From NCBI GenBank assembly GCA_963803375.1, contig CAWDMB010000013.1:1-64000 (forward strand): a stretch of 64,000 nucleotides of DNA, read 5' to 3'. The position numbers and the translations under genes were made by a program. The stretch comes from JAOPZW01 sp963803375 (lineage in GTDB: Bacteria > Actinomycetota > Thermoleophilia > Solirubrobacterales > Solirubrobacteraceae). Under the pieces are notes generated by a model. The model saw only the letters and a list, made by a program, of their open reading frames with translations, was not told the origin of the DNA and did no database searches. Positions 1-8,024 of this stretch are shown piece by piece (positions within the stretch are counted from its first letter, which is position 1; every line of letters starts with the position of its first letter).

Positions 1-38
1 TAAGGAGTAGGCCGCAGGTTCGAATCCTGCTCGGGGCA
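1..38 (+). tRNA. 3' part of a tRNA (anticodon base 36 onward)
   Basis: The first 38 bases fold as the 3' half of a tRNA: base 1 is U36, followed by A37 A38, anticodon-stem strand GGAGT, a five-base variable loop, a T stem GCAGG/CCTGC enclosing TTCGAAT, acceptor strand TCGGGGC and discriminator A. No CCA is encoded. U36 means the codon starts with A, so Thr, Arg(AGG/AGA), Lys, Asn, Ile or Met are possible. The rest lies outside the window, so the isotype cannot be assigned. Confidence 0.9.
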
Positions 39-424
39 CTCGATCGGAACGCGGAATTCGGGAGTCGCCCCGTTCGCGCTCGGGCCGCCGTGGGTTCCAC
101 GTGGGTTCGCGAGGGTCCTGCGGGCCCGCGCGATCGCCTCCTCCGCCGAGAGCTGCGGGGAGTCCTCCAGCTCCTCGATCACGTGCCCGCCGGTCCGCAG
201 CGTCAACCGCGCCCTGCGCACCACCCGCTGAGGGTTGTACGGGATCCGCCGGGCCTCCGCGGCGCGTTCCAACAACGCGGCCGGGGTCGTCCGTCACCCG
301 GGCGGGCGACCCCGTCAGCCGCACTCCTGAACAACAACGGCGGCGGCCGAATGGTGGTGAGCGTCGTCGAGGACGCCGGGAGCGACGCCCGCGAGCAGCG
401 CGGCGCCGCGCCCCGTCGAGACCG
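39..424. other. Intergenic stretch with a possible small coding relic on the minus strand
   Basis: No confident gene lies between the tRNA and the bactofilin-like gene. On the minus strand, 275 down to about 90 reads as an open frame with strongly GC-ending codons (starting LLERAAEARRIP, later GGHVIEELED and SAEEAIARARRTL). It then runs into the tRNA, ending as the usual tRNA-derived nonsense. It has only TTG starts and an in-frame stop just upstream; a neighbouring frame offers GTG-ACG-GAC, so a one-base frameshift is possible. It may be a decayed small gene or a truncated remnant at the tRNA 3' end. No family recognised. Confidence 0.3.
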
Positions 425-1339
425 TCAGGCGGCTGGTGCGGGACGGCCCGAAGCAGGCGGCTCGGGCCTCGCCGCGGGCGCGCCCGGCCTGCGGGCCCGC
501 CATAGCGCAACGGCGAGCGCTCCGAGTCCCACGACCGTCGCCGCGAGCCCGACGAGGGCGCCCGCGACGGGGACGAGGGCGAGCACGCGCAGGATCCCCC
601 AGCCGGCCAGCAGCGCCGCCCATGGCGACGTCGAGCGGTTGCGCAGCACGCGGCGCCCCAGGATCCAGGCGGTCGTCGCGTACGCGACGAGCAGCACGGG
701 GATCGCGGCCAACAGCAGCGCGACGCCGAACGGGATGCCCACGAGCGTGACGAGCGCCAGGATCGCCAGCAGCGGCACGCCGATCGCGATCGCAACGCCC
801 CACCCGACCGTGGCGCCGAGGCGCTCGCGCACCGCCCGCTCCGCCGCGTACAGCGCGGCCGGCGCCAGCCAGACGAGCAGGGCGCCGACGATCAGCGTCG
901 ACACCGACACCGCCAGCCACCACGCGAACCAGCTCACCCAACCCCACCCGTTCGCTGCGTCGGCCCAGTCCTCGTTGCTGATCTTGCCGCCCACCCTCGC
1001 GCCGCGCGCGAGCACGGGGCGCTCGTCGCCGTAGCGCAGGTCGCCGCCGACGCGCGCCGTCGGACCGAGGGACGCTCGGTCCGACACTGCGATCAGATCG
1101 CCATCGACACGGCCGCTGACGCGGACGGGACCGCTCACCGATACGACGTCGCCCGTGGCACGTCCGGCGATCCTCACGGTCCCGTCGAGCACGACGACGT
1201 CGCCGGCAGTCTGGCCCGCTGGCACGACGGCGCCACCCGTGATCACCACATGATCGGTCGCGGCGGACGCGCTGCCGGCCGTGAGCAAGAGGGCCAGCAG
1301 CGCGGCGATCGCTGCGCGGACAGCGTGGGGCCTGGACAT
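425..1339 (-). CDS. Bactofilin-like polymer-forming membrane protein
   Basis: A 304-residue protein beginning with a signal peptide (basic MSRPHAVR, hydrophobic core, ASA-A cleavage). Residues about 28-105 are short repeated beta strands of the type GDVVVLDG, GDVVSVSG, GDLIAVS and GGDLRYG, the right-handed beta-helix pattern of bactofilin/polymer-forming domains. From about 130 there are several membrane segments, and the C-terminus is Ala/Pro-rich. The start at 1339 is chosen over an ATG at 1462 because it has AGGAG upstream and exposes a good signal peptide. Membrane bactofilin-like proteins of this layout are usually uncharacterised; a role as extracytoplasmic scaffold is inference. It stands alone, divergent from the SDR gene. 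Confidence 0.75.
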   Translation of the reverse strand: MSRPHAVRAAIAALLALLLTAGSASAATDHVVITGGAVVPAGQTAGDVVVLDGTVRIAGRATGDVVSVSGPVRVSGRVDGDLIAVSDRASLGPTARVGGDLRYGDERPVLARGARVGGKISNEDWADAANGWGWVSWFAWWLAVSVSTLIVGALLVWLAPAALYAAERAVRERLGATVGWGVAIAIGVPLLAILALVTLVGIPFGVALLLAAIPVLLVAYATTAWILGRRVLRNRSTSPWAALLAGWGILRVLALVPVAGALVGLAATVVGLGALAVALWRARRPGAPAARPEPPASGRPAPAA

Positions 1340-1515
1340 CTGAGCGCTCCTCGTGTGCGGGTTCAGGCCAGCGTCGCATCCGGCCCCCACCCGCCGCAAG
1401 ACGTGTGAGCTCGCTCGTCGCCCCAAGCGGAGGCCGCTGGATGCGTGCGTCTTCGCGAACAAGGGCCGCGTCGCATGTTGCCGGGCGCTCGGATACCTGA
1501 CTAGGGTTGATTTCG

Positions 1516-2319
1516 ATGGAGCTCGCCGGCAAGACGGTGCTCATCACAGGTGCATCTCAGGGCCTTGGAGCCGCCACGGCTCGGGCGATGGCCGCCCGGG
1601 GCGCCGAGGGCCTGCTGCTGGCGCGCAGCGAGGACAAGCTGCGTGAGGTTGCGTCGACGATCGACGGCTCGGGAGGCCGCGCCCACGTCTATCCCGTCGA
1701 CCTCGCCGACTCTCACGCCGTTGTGGCGACAACCGATGCGATCAAGGCGCAGGGAATCATTCCCGACGTGATCGTCAACAACGCCGGCGTCGGGCGCTGG
1801 CTCTTCATCGAGGAGACGTCGCTCGAGGAGATGCGGGCGATCATGGCCGTTCCCTACTTCGCGGCGTTCGCGATCACGAAGGCGTTCATCGCCGAGATCG
1901 CCGAGCGCGGAAGCGGCAACATCTGCAACGTCAACGGCCCCGGCGCCTGGTTCCCGTGGCCGGGGTCGGTCGCCTATGCGTCAGCCCGATGGGCGCTACG
2001 CGGTTTCTCCGCGGCGCTTCGCGTCGACATGCGCGGCACCGGGGTGACGGTCACCGACGTTGTCCTGTCGAAGATCGCCAGCAGCTATTGGGACAACAAC
2101 CCCGGCTCGGAGGAGCGGCTACCGTGGGTCGATCGCGTCGTCCCCACGCTGTCCGTCGAGCAGGCCGCCGGGGTCGTGACCCGCGCCGTCGAGCGCGAGC
2201 GCCGAGAGGCCACCGCTCCGTTCATGTATACGGTCTTTCACCAGATCGGGCGCCTGTCCCCGCGTTTCGTGCACTGGTGCGTCTATGTCGGCGGCGCCAA
2301 GCGCCCCGCATCGCGGTAG
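1516..2319 (+). CDS. Short-chain dehydrogenase/reductase family protein with degenerate active site
   Basis: A 267-residue SDR fold. The cofactor motif TGASQGLG is at residues 11-18 and NNAG at 88-91, both intact, so NAD(P) binding is likely. The catalytic tetrad is not: in the Y-x3-K motif tyrosine 154 is kept but lysine is Arg158 (YASAR), the serine 13 residues before is Gly141, and the helix alphaE asparagine position reads AVPYF. Such proteins may have lost ordinary oxidoreductase activity or act on an unusual substrate. ATG 1516 is preferred to TTG 1507 because of the AGGGTT just upstream. The gene stands alone; substrate unknown. Confidence 0.8.
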   Translation: MELAGKTVLITGASQGLGAATARAMAARGAEGLLLARSEDKLREVASTIDGSGGRAHVYPVDLADSHAVVATTDAIKAQGIIPDVIVNNAGVGRWLFIEETSLEEMRAIMAVPYFAAFAITKAFIAEIAERGSGNICNVNGPGAWFPWPGSVAYASARWALRGFSAALRVDMRGTGVTVTDVVLSKIASSYWDNNPGSEERLPWVDRVVPTLSVEQAAGVVTRAVERERREATAPFMYTVFHQIGRLSPRFVHWCVYVGGAKRPASR

Positions 2320-2538
2320 CGCAGCCCCACAGGACACGACGCCGTGGGACAGCTCCTCCTCGTCCCAGGGAGCGAGGCGCCGGCCAAAGCTGTGCGGCTA
2401 CACCGGGCTGTGCCCCGCGCGTGAGCAGGCGATGCCGGTGAGTACGCTCGCTTCTCCGAGGCGATGCGGGAGTCTGTCGTGATCCGCGCCATGGCGCGCC
2501 GTGGCGACATGGATGGCGAATCCCACGCTCGTGGCCGG

Positions 2539-4233
2539 TTAGCCCACGAGCAGCCCGAGCTCGGTCGCCCTCGACGTGGCCTCCGTGCGCGTGCGGCAGC
2601 CGAGCTTCGCGAGGATGTTGCGAACGTGCATGTCGACGGTTCGCGGGCTGAGGAACAGCTCGCGTGCGATCTCGCGGTTCGTGCGGCCGACGGCGACGAG
2701 CCGCATGACCTCGAGCTCGCGCCGCGACAGGCCCGCGCCCTCGTAGTGGGCGGCCGCGCGGCGGCCGAGGCGCCGCTCGACGGACTCCCCGAGCTTGGCC
2801 ACCTCGGCCGCCGCCTCGGTGGCGAGCGGGCGCGAACCGAGCCTTCGCGCGGTGCGGTAGGCGTCGACGAGACGCTCGACTGCGAGCTCGCGCTGGCCCG
2901 ACGCCGCCAGCACGACGCCGGCGCGCAGCTGGATCTGCGCTCGCTCGAACGGGATCTCGAGCACCGCCTGGAGCTCGAGCGCGCGCGTGAGTTGCTCGGC
3001 GGCGGCGAGCGCGTCGCCTTCGGCGAGGGTGATCTCGCCGAGCGCGTGGGCAAGTGCCGCCAGCGCGTCGGGGTACCCCGACGACGCGGCGATCATCGAG
3101 AGCGCGTCGGCGCAGGCACGCGCGTCGCGCAGGGCGCCGTGGGTGGCGAAGAAGCACGCCGCCCAGCGCAGTCCCCAGACGGCGTAATGGTGATCCTCGG
3201 AGCGCTCCCAGCGTGCGAGCACGAAGCGGCAGCGCTCGGCGGCAGCGTCGCGAGCGCCCTCGTGGTCCTCGACCCAGGCCAGAGCCGCCGCGCAGTCGAC
3301 CTCGATCGAGACGACATCGCGTCGGGAGGCGGCGTTGAGGCCGCGCAGCAGGAGCGGGCGCGCGGCGCTGGTGTTGCCGCGGAAGGCGTGGATGGCTCCG
3401 AGCACGCTGTCGGCGACCAGGTCGGCACCCGCGGCGCGTCGCTGCAGGTCACGGCAGAGCTCCTCGCTGCGGCCCCAGTCGCCCAGCTCGCGCAGCACAT
3501 ACGCCACGCAGGCCAGGCACGTATGCTCGAGGGCGTCGGCGCCATGGGTACGGCAGAGGCCGAGGGCAGTGGTGAGCGCGGACTTGGCGCCGGCGTAGTC
3601 GGCGGAGACCTCGAGTGTGGTGCCGAGCCGCTGATAGACCTCGGCGGCTTCGGCGGTGAGCTCGTGCTCGAGCGCCAGCGACAGCCCGGCCCTGACGGTC
3701 TGGAGGCCGGCCTCGAACTCGCCACGTTTGGCCATCGCCATGCCTTGCAGGCCGAGCGCGCGGGCACGCAGATCGGTGCGCTCCGCACGCGTGGCCTCTT
3801 CCACGGCGCGGGCGGCGAGGTCGATCGCCTCGGTGTGCTTGCCGGCGCTCTGAAGGTAGCCCGCCGCGATCAGCCGCTCGGCGGCCGCCTCGCCCGGCAG
3901 CCCGTTCGCGGTGAACGCGTCCGCCGCCACACGGCGGGCGGCGAGCGCGCGCTCGCGGTCGCTCTGGAGCTCGAAGACGCCGGCGAGGCGACGCTCGGCG
4001 TCGGCGAGCGCGCGACCGCCAGCATGCGTCCGGTGCGCGGCGGCGACTTCGCGCAGGGCGCGGGCGGCCTCGGTCAGCTCGCCCGCGAGCTCGCAGCAGC
4101 GCGCATGGCGCTCGAGCAAGGCGACGCGATCCGCGCTGTCATCGCCGTCGGGCCACAACTCGAGCGCCTGACGGCCGGCGCGCGCAGCGTTACGGTACGC
4201 ATGGACCGCCATCAGCTCCCGGGTGGCGCGCAC
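2539..4233 (-). CDS. LuxR-family regulator, C-terminal part (frameshifted from the ATPase part)
   Basis: This frame holds the long helical TPR-like middle and the C-terminal LuxR helix-turn-helix of a large regulator (LSRRELEVMRLVA, then TNREIARELFLSPRTV and HVRNILAKLG, ending GLLVG). It is open upstream to about 4412, where it reads AFRHPLARDAIYED, a typical continuation of the ATPase domain encoded in another frame at 4212-5396. The start given here (GTG 4233) is therefore probably not native. Whole protein, about 950 residues, belongs to the large ATP-binding LuxR (LAL/MalT-like) group, which bind an inducer through the middle region and DNA through the C-terminus. Target genes unknown. 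Confidence 0.75.
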   Translation of the reverse strand: MRATRELMAVHAYRNAARAGRQALELWPDGDDSADRVALLERHARCCELAGELTEAARALREVAAAHRTHAGGRALADAERRLAGVFELQSDRERALAARRVAADAFTANGLPGEAAAERLIAAGYLQSAGKHTEAIDLAARAVEEATRAERTDLRARALGLQGMAMAKRGEFEAGLQTVRAGLSLALEHELTAEAAEVYQRLGTTLEVSADYAGAKSALTTALGLCRTHGADALEHTCLACVAYVLRELGDWGRSEELCRDLQRRAAGADLVADSVLGAIHAFRGNTSAARPLLLRGLNAASRRDVVSIEVDCAAALAWVEDHEGARDAAAERCRFVLARWERSEDHHYAVWGLRWAACFFATHGALRDARACADALSMIAASSGYPDALAALAHALGEITLAEGDALAAAEQLTRALELQAVLEIPFERAQIQLRAGVVLAASGQRELAVERLVDAYRTARRLGSRPLATEAAAEVAKLGESVERRLGRRAAAHYEGAGLSRRELEVMRLVAVGRTNREIARELFLSPRTVDMHVRNILAKLGCRTRTEATSRATELGLLVG

Positions 4234-5396
4234 GAGCGCGTCGAGCGCGCACGCCGGCTCGCGCGCGGCGAGCCAGTGCGCGGCGACCTCGGAGCTCCTG
4301 CCGGGACGGCCTGCGAGGCGCTCGGCAAGGCAGCGATGCAGCGACCGGCGACGCAGCCACGGAATGTCCTCGTAGATCGCGTCGCGCGCAAGCGGGTGGC
4401 GGAACGCGGCACGCCGCCGCCGGCCTCGACGATCACGCCGCTCGCCGCCAGCTCCTCCAGACCCTCGCCACCGCCGAGCGCGGCGACGAGCTCCATCTCG
4501 AAACGCGGCCCGGCGACCGCGGCCGCCTCCGCGGTCGCGCGCGCCCGCCGCGCCAGTCCCGCGGTGCGCAACAGCACCGCATCGCGGATCGTCCCGGGCA
4601 GCGGCACGTCGCTTTCACCCGCCAGCTCGGTGCCGGCCGGACCGCTCTGCAATCGGTCGTCCCCGCGCAACGCGGTCACCAGCTCCTCGACGAAGAACGG
4701 CACGCCCTGCGTGCGATGCTGCACGATGCGGGCCAGCGCCGGCGAGACCGGAACGTCGAGCACGGCCGCCGTGAGTTCGGCCGTGTGCTCGGGCGTCAGC
4801 GGTTCGAGCACCAGCTCGCGCAGCATCCGATCGCGCCGCAGCGCGGTGCGCAGCCCGCGCAGCGGATGCGAGCGCGGAACCTCGTCCGTGCGGTACGCAG
4901 CGATCAGCAGCACCGGCAGATCGCGGAGGGTGGCGGCGAGGGCGGCCAGCAGCTCGAGCGTCGCGTCGTCGGACCACTGGAGGTCGTCGAGCAGGATGAT
5001 CGCCGGGTGGCGGCCGGCGATCGTCGCCAGCCCGCAGCGGACGCTCTCCAACAGGGTCGCCCGGTCGCTCCCCGCCACGGCATCGCCGAGCTCCGGCAGC
5101 AGCAGCGCGAGATGCCCGCGCAGCCGGCCACAGTCCTCGAGCGCGTCCGGCACGCGTCGCAGATGGTGGCGCAGGGCGGCGACGATCGGGCAGTAGGGCG
5201 GCGCGGCCGGGCTCGCGGCGCCGCGCAGGAACGTCGCGTCGGCGGTGGTGGCGACCGCCTCGACGAGCCGCGTCTTGCCGACCCCCGCGTCGCCTCCAAG
5301 CAACACCAGCGACCCATGCCCCGCGATCGCTTCGGCTGCCGCCTCCTCGAGCCAGGCGCGCTCGGCTTCCCTGCCGATCACCCGCACGGCATCCAT
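4212..5396 (-). CDS. LuxR-family regulator, N-terminal AAA/STAND ATPase part (frameshifted)
   Basis: The first 329 residues are an AAA/STAND ATPase: Walker A GGDAGVGKT at 34-42, Walker B IILLDDLQW near 133-141, sensor-like IAAYRTDEVPRS, and the MalT/LAL pattern GVPFFVEELV. After VIVEAGGGV the frame turns into Arg/Ser-rich nonsense, while the correct continuation is in the next frame, so one base is missing or two are added in the GC-rich run near 4405-4420. It is either a sequencing error or a recent mutation that separates ATPase and DNA-binding parts. ATG 5396 is divergent from the DUF4242 gene, so that pair is a candidate target. Confidence 0.75.
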   Translation of the reverse strand: MDAVRVIGREAERAWLEEAAAEAIAGHGSLVLLGGDAGVGKTRLVEAVATTADATFLRGAASPAAPPYCPIVAALRHHLRRVPDALEDCGRLRGHLALLLPELGDAVAGSDRATLLESVRCGLATIAGRHPAIILLDDLQWSDDATLELLAALAATLRDLPVLLIAAYRTDEVPRSHPLRGLRTALRRDRMLRELVLEPLTPEHTAELTAAVLDVPVSPALARIVQHRTQGVPFFVEELVTALRGDDRLQSGPAGTELAGESDVPLPGTIRDAVLLRTAGLARRARATAEAAAVAGPRFEMELVAALGGGEGLEELAASGVIVEAGGGVPRSATRLRATRSTRTFRGCVAGRCIAALPSASQAVPAGAPRSPRTGSPRASRRARSTRSCAPPGS

Positions 5397-5443
5397 GCCG
5401 TGAGTCTAATCCCGGCCAAATACGGCATCGGGTCCCGTAGGTA

Positions 5444-5457
5444 CGGCAGTTCTGCCG
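5444..5457. promoter_or_regulatory. Inverted repeat in divergent promoter region
   Basis: CGGCAG-TT-CTGCCG is a perfect 6-bp inverted repeat with a 2-bp centre, in the 96-bp gap between the divergent LuxR-type regulator and the DUF4242 gene. It could be an operator for the regulator, but a 14-bp palindrome can arise by chance in this base composition. Confidence 0.35.
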
Positions 5458-5492
5458 AAGTCGACCGCGGCCGTGCTCCGTACGGTCGCCGC

Positions 5493-5786
5493 ATGAACCT
5501 CTACATCATCCGCAGGCGCGACGTCGCAGACAGCGCCGATGCAATGCAGGAAACCGGCGCCCGGTCGGCCGAGGTCGGCGAGGAGATGACCGGCGACGTC
5601 CGTTGGATCCGCACCTACGTGGTCCAGGAGGAGTCCGGGCGCCTCGGAACCGTGTGCGTCTACGAGGGCGCAAGCGCCGAGAAGGTGCGCGAGCAGGCCC
5701 AGCGAGCCGGCATGCCGGCCGACGAGGTCACGCCCGTGGTCGACACCGTCATCGTTCGGCCCGACCCCGTTTCGGCAACGGGATGA
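5493..5786 (+). CDS. DUF4242 family protein (SCO4226-like)
   Basis: A 97-residue protein starting MNLYIIRRRD, with conserved core DVRWIRTYVVQEESG, VCVYEGASAEKVREQA and the C-terminal VVDTVIVRP. This is the ferredoxin-like DUF4242 family, whose Streptomyces member SCO4226 was described as nickel-binding; many members have no known role. ATG 5493 is chosen because it begins exactly at the family's N-terminus. It is divergent from the LuxR regulator and 16 bp before an alpha/beta hydrolase, so the two may be co-transcribed. Confidence 0.8.
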   Translation: MNLYIIRRRDVADSADAMQETGARSAEVGEEMTGDVRWIRTYVVQEESGRLGTVCVYEGASAEKVREQAQRAGMPADEVTPVVDTVIVRPDPVSATG

Positions 5787-5802
5787 CGGACGGCGACGGG
5801 GC

Positions 5803-6501
5803 GTGGCCACCTTCTCTCTGATTCACGGCGCCTGGCACGACGGCTCGTGCTGGGAGCCCGTCGCGCGGAACCTACGGGCGCGGGGTCACGACGCGGTGGC
5901 GCCCGACCTGCCGTTTCACGATCCCAACACCAGCTTCGAGGAGCGTGCCCGCCCGGCACTGGATGCGCTCGACCGCGCCGCTGACCCGGTAGTCGTCGTC
6001 GGCCACTCGATGGGATCGGCCTACGCGACATTGGTTGCGTCGGCGCGCCCCGGCTCGCTCCTGGTGCACCTGTGCCCGAGGCTCGGCGGGTTCGCGCCGC
6101 CGCCCGGCGCACCGAACACCTTCCGGGAGCGGTTCCCGTTCCCGGCCGACCGTCCGGACGGCACGAGCGCCTGGAACGCCGAGGCAGCCACGCGCGCGAT
6201 GTACGCGCGCCTGCCCGCGGAGACCGCCCGCGCGCTCGCGCAGCGCCTGCGCCCGATGGCCCCGCCGGCCGGCGAGTACCCGCTCCCCGCCCATCCCGAC
6301 ATTCCGACCGCACTGGTGTACGCAACCGACGACGAGCTCTTCGAGCCGGCCTGGGAGCGGTTCATGGCACGCGAACTGCTCGGCGTCGAGCCAATCGAAA
6401 TCCCCGGCGGCCACTTCCCGATGGCCGAAGACCCCGACGCGCTCGCCGCTCTCCTCGACCGCTTGGCAGGCGAGCACGCGAGCCCTCCCCAGCGCGCGTG
6501 A
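5803..6501 (+). CDS. Alpha/beta hydrolase
   Basis: A 232-residue single-domain alpha/beta hydrolase. Oxyanion-hole region LIHGAWHD at 6-13, nucleophile elbow GHSMG with Ser69, acid Asp in YATDDELF, and base His in IPGGHFPMAEDP near the C-terminus, so the triad is complete. The short length and the HGAWHD start are like the esterase/salicylate-binding-type hydrolases; the substrate cannot be read from sequence. Start GTG 5803 lies 16 bp after the DUF4242 stop, suggesting one transcript. Cytoplasmic, no signal peptide. Confidence 0.85.
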   Translation: MATFSLIHGAWHDGSCWEPVARNLRARGHDAVAPDLPFHDPNTSFEERARPALDALDRAADPVVVVGHSMGSAYATLVASARPGSLLVHLCPRLGGFAPPPGAPNTFRERFPFPADRPDGTSAWNAEAATRAMYARLPAETARALAQRLRPMAPPAGEYPLPAHPDIPTALVYATDDELFEPAWERFMARELLGVEPIEIPGGHFPMAEDPDALAALLDRLAGEHASPPQRA

Positions 6502-6623
6502 ACTCGGGACGCTGCGTGCCCGGGACGAGGGCTGGCTCCCGGTGCGCTTCGGTGGATATCCGCACCGGCCCTCACCGGCTCGCGCGAGCGTCGGCGAGCC
6601 GGCTCGCCCGTAGCGTGCCGGGC

Positions 6624-7880
6624 ATGCTGACGGAACGCCTCGAGACCATCGTCATCGGCGCCGGCCAAGCCGGGCTCGGCGTGAGCCGCGAGCTCGTCCG
6701 GCGCGGGGTCGACCACATCGTGCTCGAGCGCGGCGACATCGGCGAGACCTGGCGCTCGCAGCGCTGGGACGCCTTCCGTCTCAACAGCCCGGGGTGGATG
6801 AACCGCCTGCCCGACGACGTCGACGCGGTCGAGCCCGACGCGTTCCCGTCCGCGCCGGAGTTCGTCCGTGGCCTCGAGCGCTACGCGTTCCGGCAGCGCC
6901 TGCCCGTCCGCCCCGGCGTGACGGTCGTCGCCGTCGCACCACTCCGGACCGCGGAGGGCTTCTCGATCGCCACCGACGACGGCGTCTTCGAGGCGCGCTC
7001 GGTCGTTGTCGCGAGCGGTGCCGCTCGCGTTCCGCGGATCCCCGCCGTCGCCTCAGCGCTGCCGGGCTCCGTCATCCAGCTGCACGCGGCCGAGTTCCGC
7101 AGCGCGGACACGCTCCCGGCGGGCGCGGTCCTCGTCGTCGGCGGCGCGCAGTCCGGCGTGCAGATCGCCGACGACCTCCTCGACGCCGGGCGGGACGTCT
7201 ACCTGGCGACGAGCCGCGTCGGCCGGCTTCCGCGGCGCTACCGCGGACGCGACGCGTTCGCCTGGCTCGTCGAGGACAGCTTCTTCGACGAGCGCCTGCC
7301 CGCCCCCGGGGTCGCGCCGCCGACGAGCCCGCAGATCTCGGGCGCCGGAGGCTGCCGCACGCTCAGCCTCCAGCACCTCGAGCGCCGCGGCGCCACGTTG
7401 CTCGGCCGGCTCACGGGGGCGTCGGGACCGCGCGTCGGGCTGGCCGACGACGTGGCCGGGAACGCCGCCTTCGCGGACGCGGTCGCGTGCGCCGTCCGCC
7501 GACGCATCGACGCGCACATCGAGCGCGTCGGCGCCGACGCGCCGGCGCCCGAGCCGGATCCGGCGGACGAGCCCTACCCGGAGCGGTCACTGCCGCACGG
7601 ACCCGCGGAGCTCGACCTTCGCGGGGCCGGCGTCCGCTCCGTCATCTGGGCGAGCGGCTTCGGGTCCGACACGGGCTACCTGCGCCTTCCCGTCGTGGGG
7701 AAGCGCGGAAGGATCGTTCAGCGCGAGGGCGCGACGGCGGTGCCCGGACTCTTCGTCGTCGGCCAGCCGTGGCAGCGCAACCGCGGCTCCGGGAACATCT
7801 TCGGCGTCGCGGCCGACGCGCCGCACGTCGCGGAGCTCGTCGCGCGACGGATGCTCGGGCGTCGGCGCGCGGCCGCCTGA
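6624..7880 (+). CDS. Flavin-containing monooxygenase / NAD(P)-binding oxidoreductase
   Basis: A 418-residue two-dinucleotide-binding flavoprotein. The FAD site GAGQAGLG is at residues 11-18, followed by the E-containing beta2 end VLERGDIGETWR and the conserved WRSQRWDAFRLNSP. A second Rossmann motif VVGGAQSG marks NADPH binding, and the C-terminal FVVGQPWQRNRGSGNIFGV closes the FAD domain. This is the YUCCA/FMO-like group that hydroxylates small lipophilic substrates or performs Baeyer-Villiger reactions; the substrate is unknown. ATG 6624 is the only start that does not include a disordered Arg-rich extension. Confidence 0.85.
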   Translation: MLTERLETIVIGAGQAGLGVSRELVRRGVDHIVLERGDIGETWRSQRWDAFRLNSPGWMNRLPDDVDAVEPDAFPSAPEFVRGLERYAFRQRLPVRPGVTVVAVAPLRTAEGFSIATDDGVFEARSVVVASGAARVPRIPAVASALPGSVIQLHAAEFRSADTLPAGAVLVVGGAQSGVQIADDLLDAGRDVYLATSRVGRLPRRYRGRDAFAWLVEDSFFDERLPAPGVAPPTSPQISGAGGCRTLSLQHLERRGATLLGRLTGASGPRVGLADDVAGNAAFADAVACAVRRRIDAHIERVGADAPAPEPDPADEPYPERSLPHGPAELDLRGAGVRSVIWASGFGSDTGYLRLPVVGKRGRIVQREGATAVPGLFVVGQPWQRNRGSGNIFGVAADAPHVAELVARRMLGRRRAAA

Positions 7881-7964
7881 GCCGCGTCGGTCGGCGCGGA
7901 CGTCAGCGGCGGCCGCCCCGGCACGCGGCGCCGTGGGTGCCGGAACCGGCCGTGGATGTGCGAA

Positions 7965-8018
7965 GGTGGACGTCCGGTCGCATCGAGTCATTGGTGGACG
8001 TCGGTTCGCATCGAGTCA
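7965..8018 (+). repeat. Two tandem copies of a 26-bp sequence, 28-bp period
   Basis: GGTGGACGTCCGGTCGCATC-GAGTCA (7965-7990) is repeated as GGTGGACGTCGGTTCGCATC-GAGTCA (7993-8018) with two differences and a TT between copies. Each contains the palindromic core GACGTC. The pair ends seven bases before the likely GTG start of the histidine kinase. It looks like a tandem regulator site or a recent short duplication. Confidence 0.7.
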
Positions 8019-8024
8019 CCTATC

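Noticed and set aside
2464..5196. A 910-codon plus-strand open frame
   Set aside because: It is the antisense of the LuxR-type regulator, rich in Arg/Ala/Gly with no domain; the minus strand has clear ATPase and HTH motifs.
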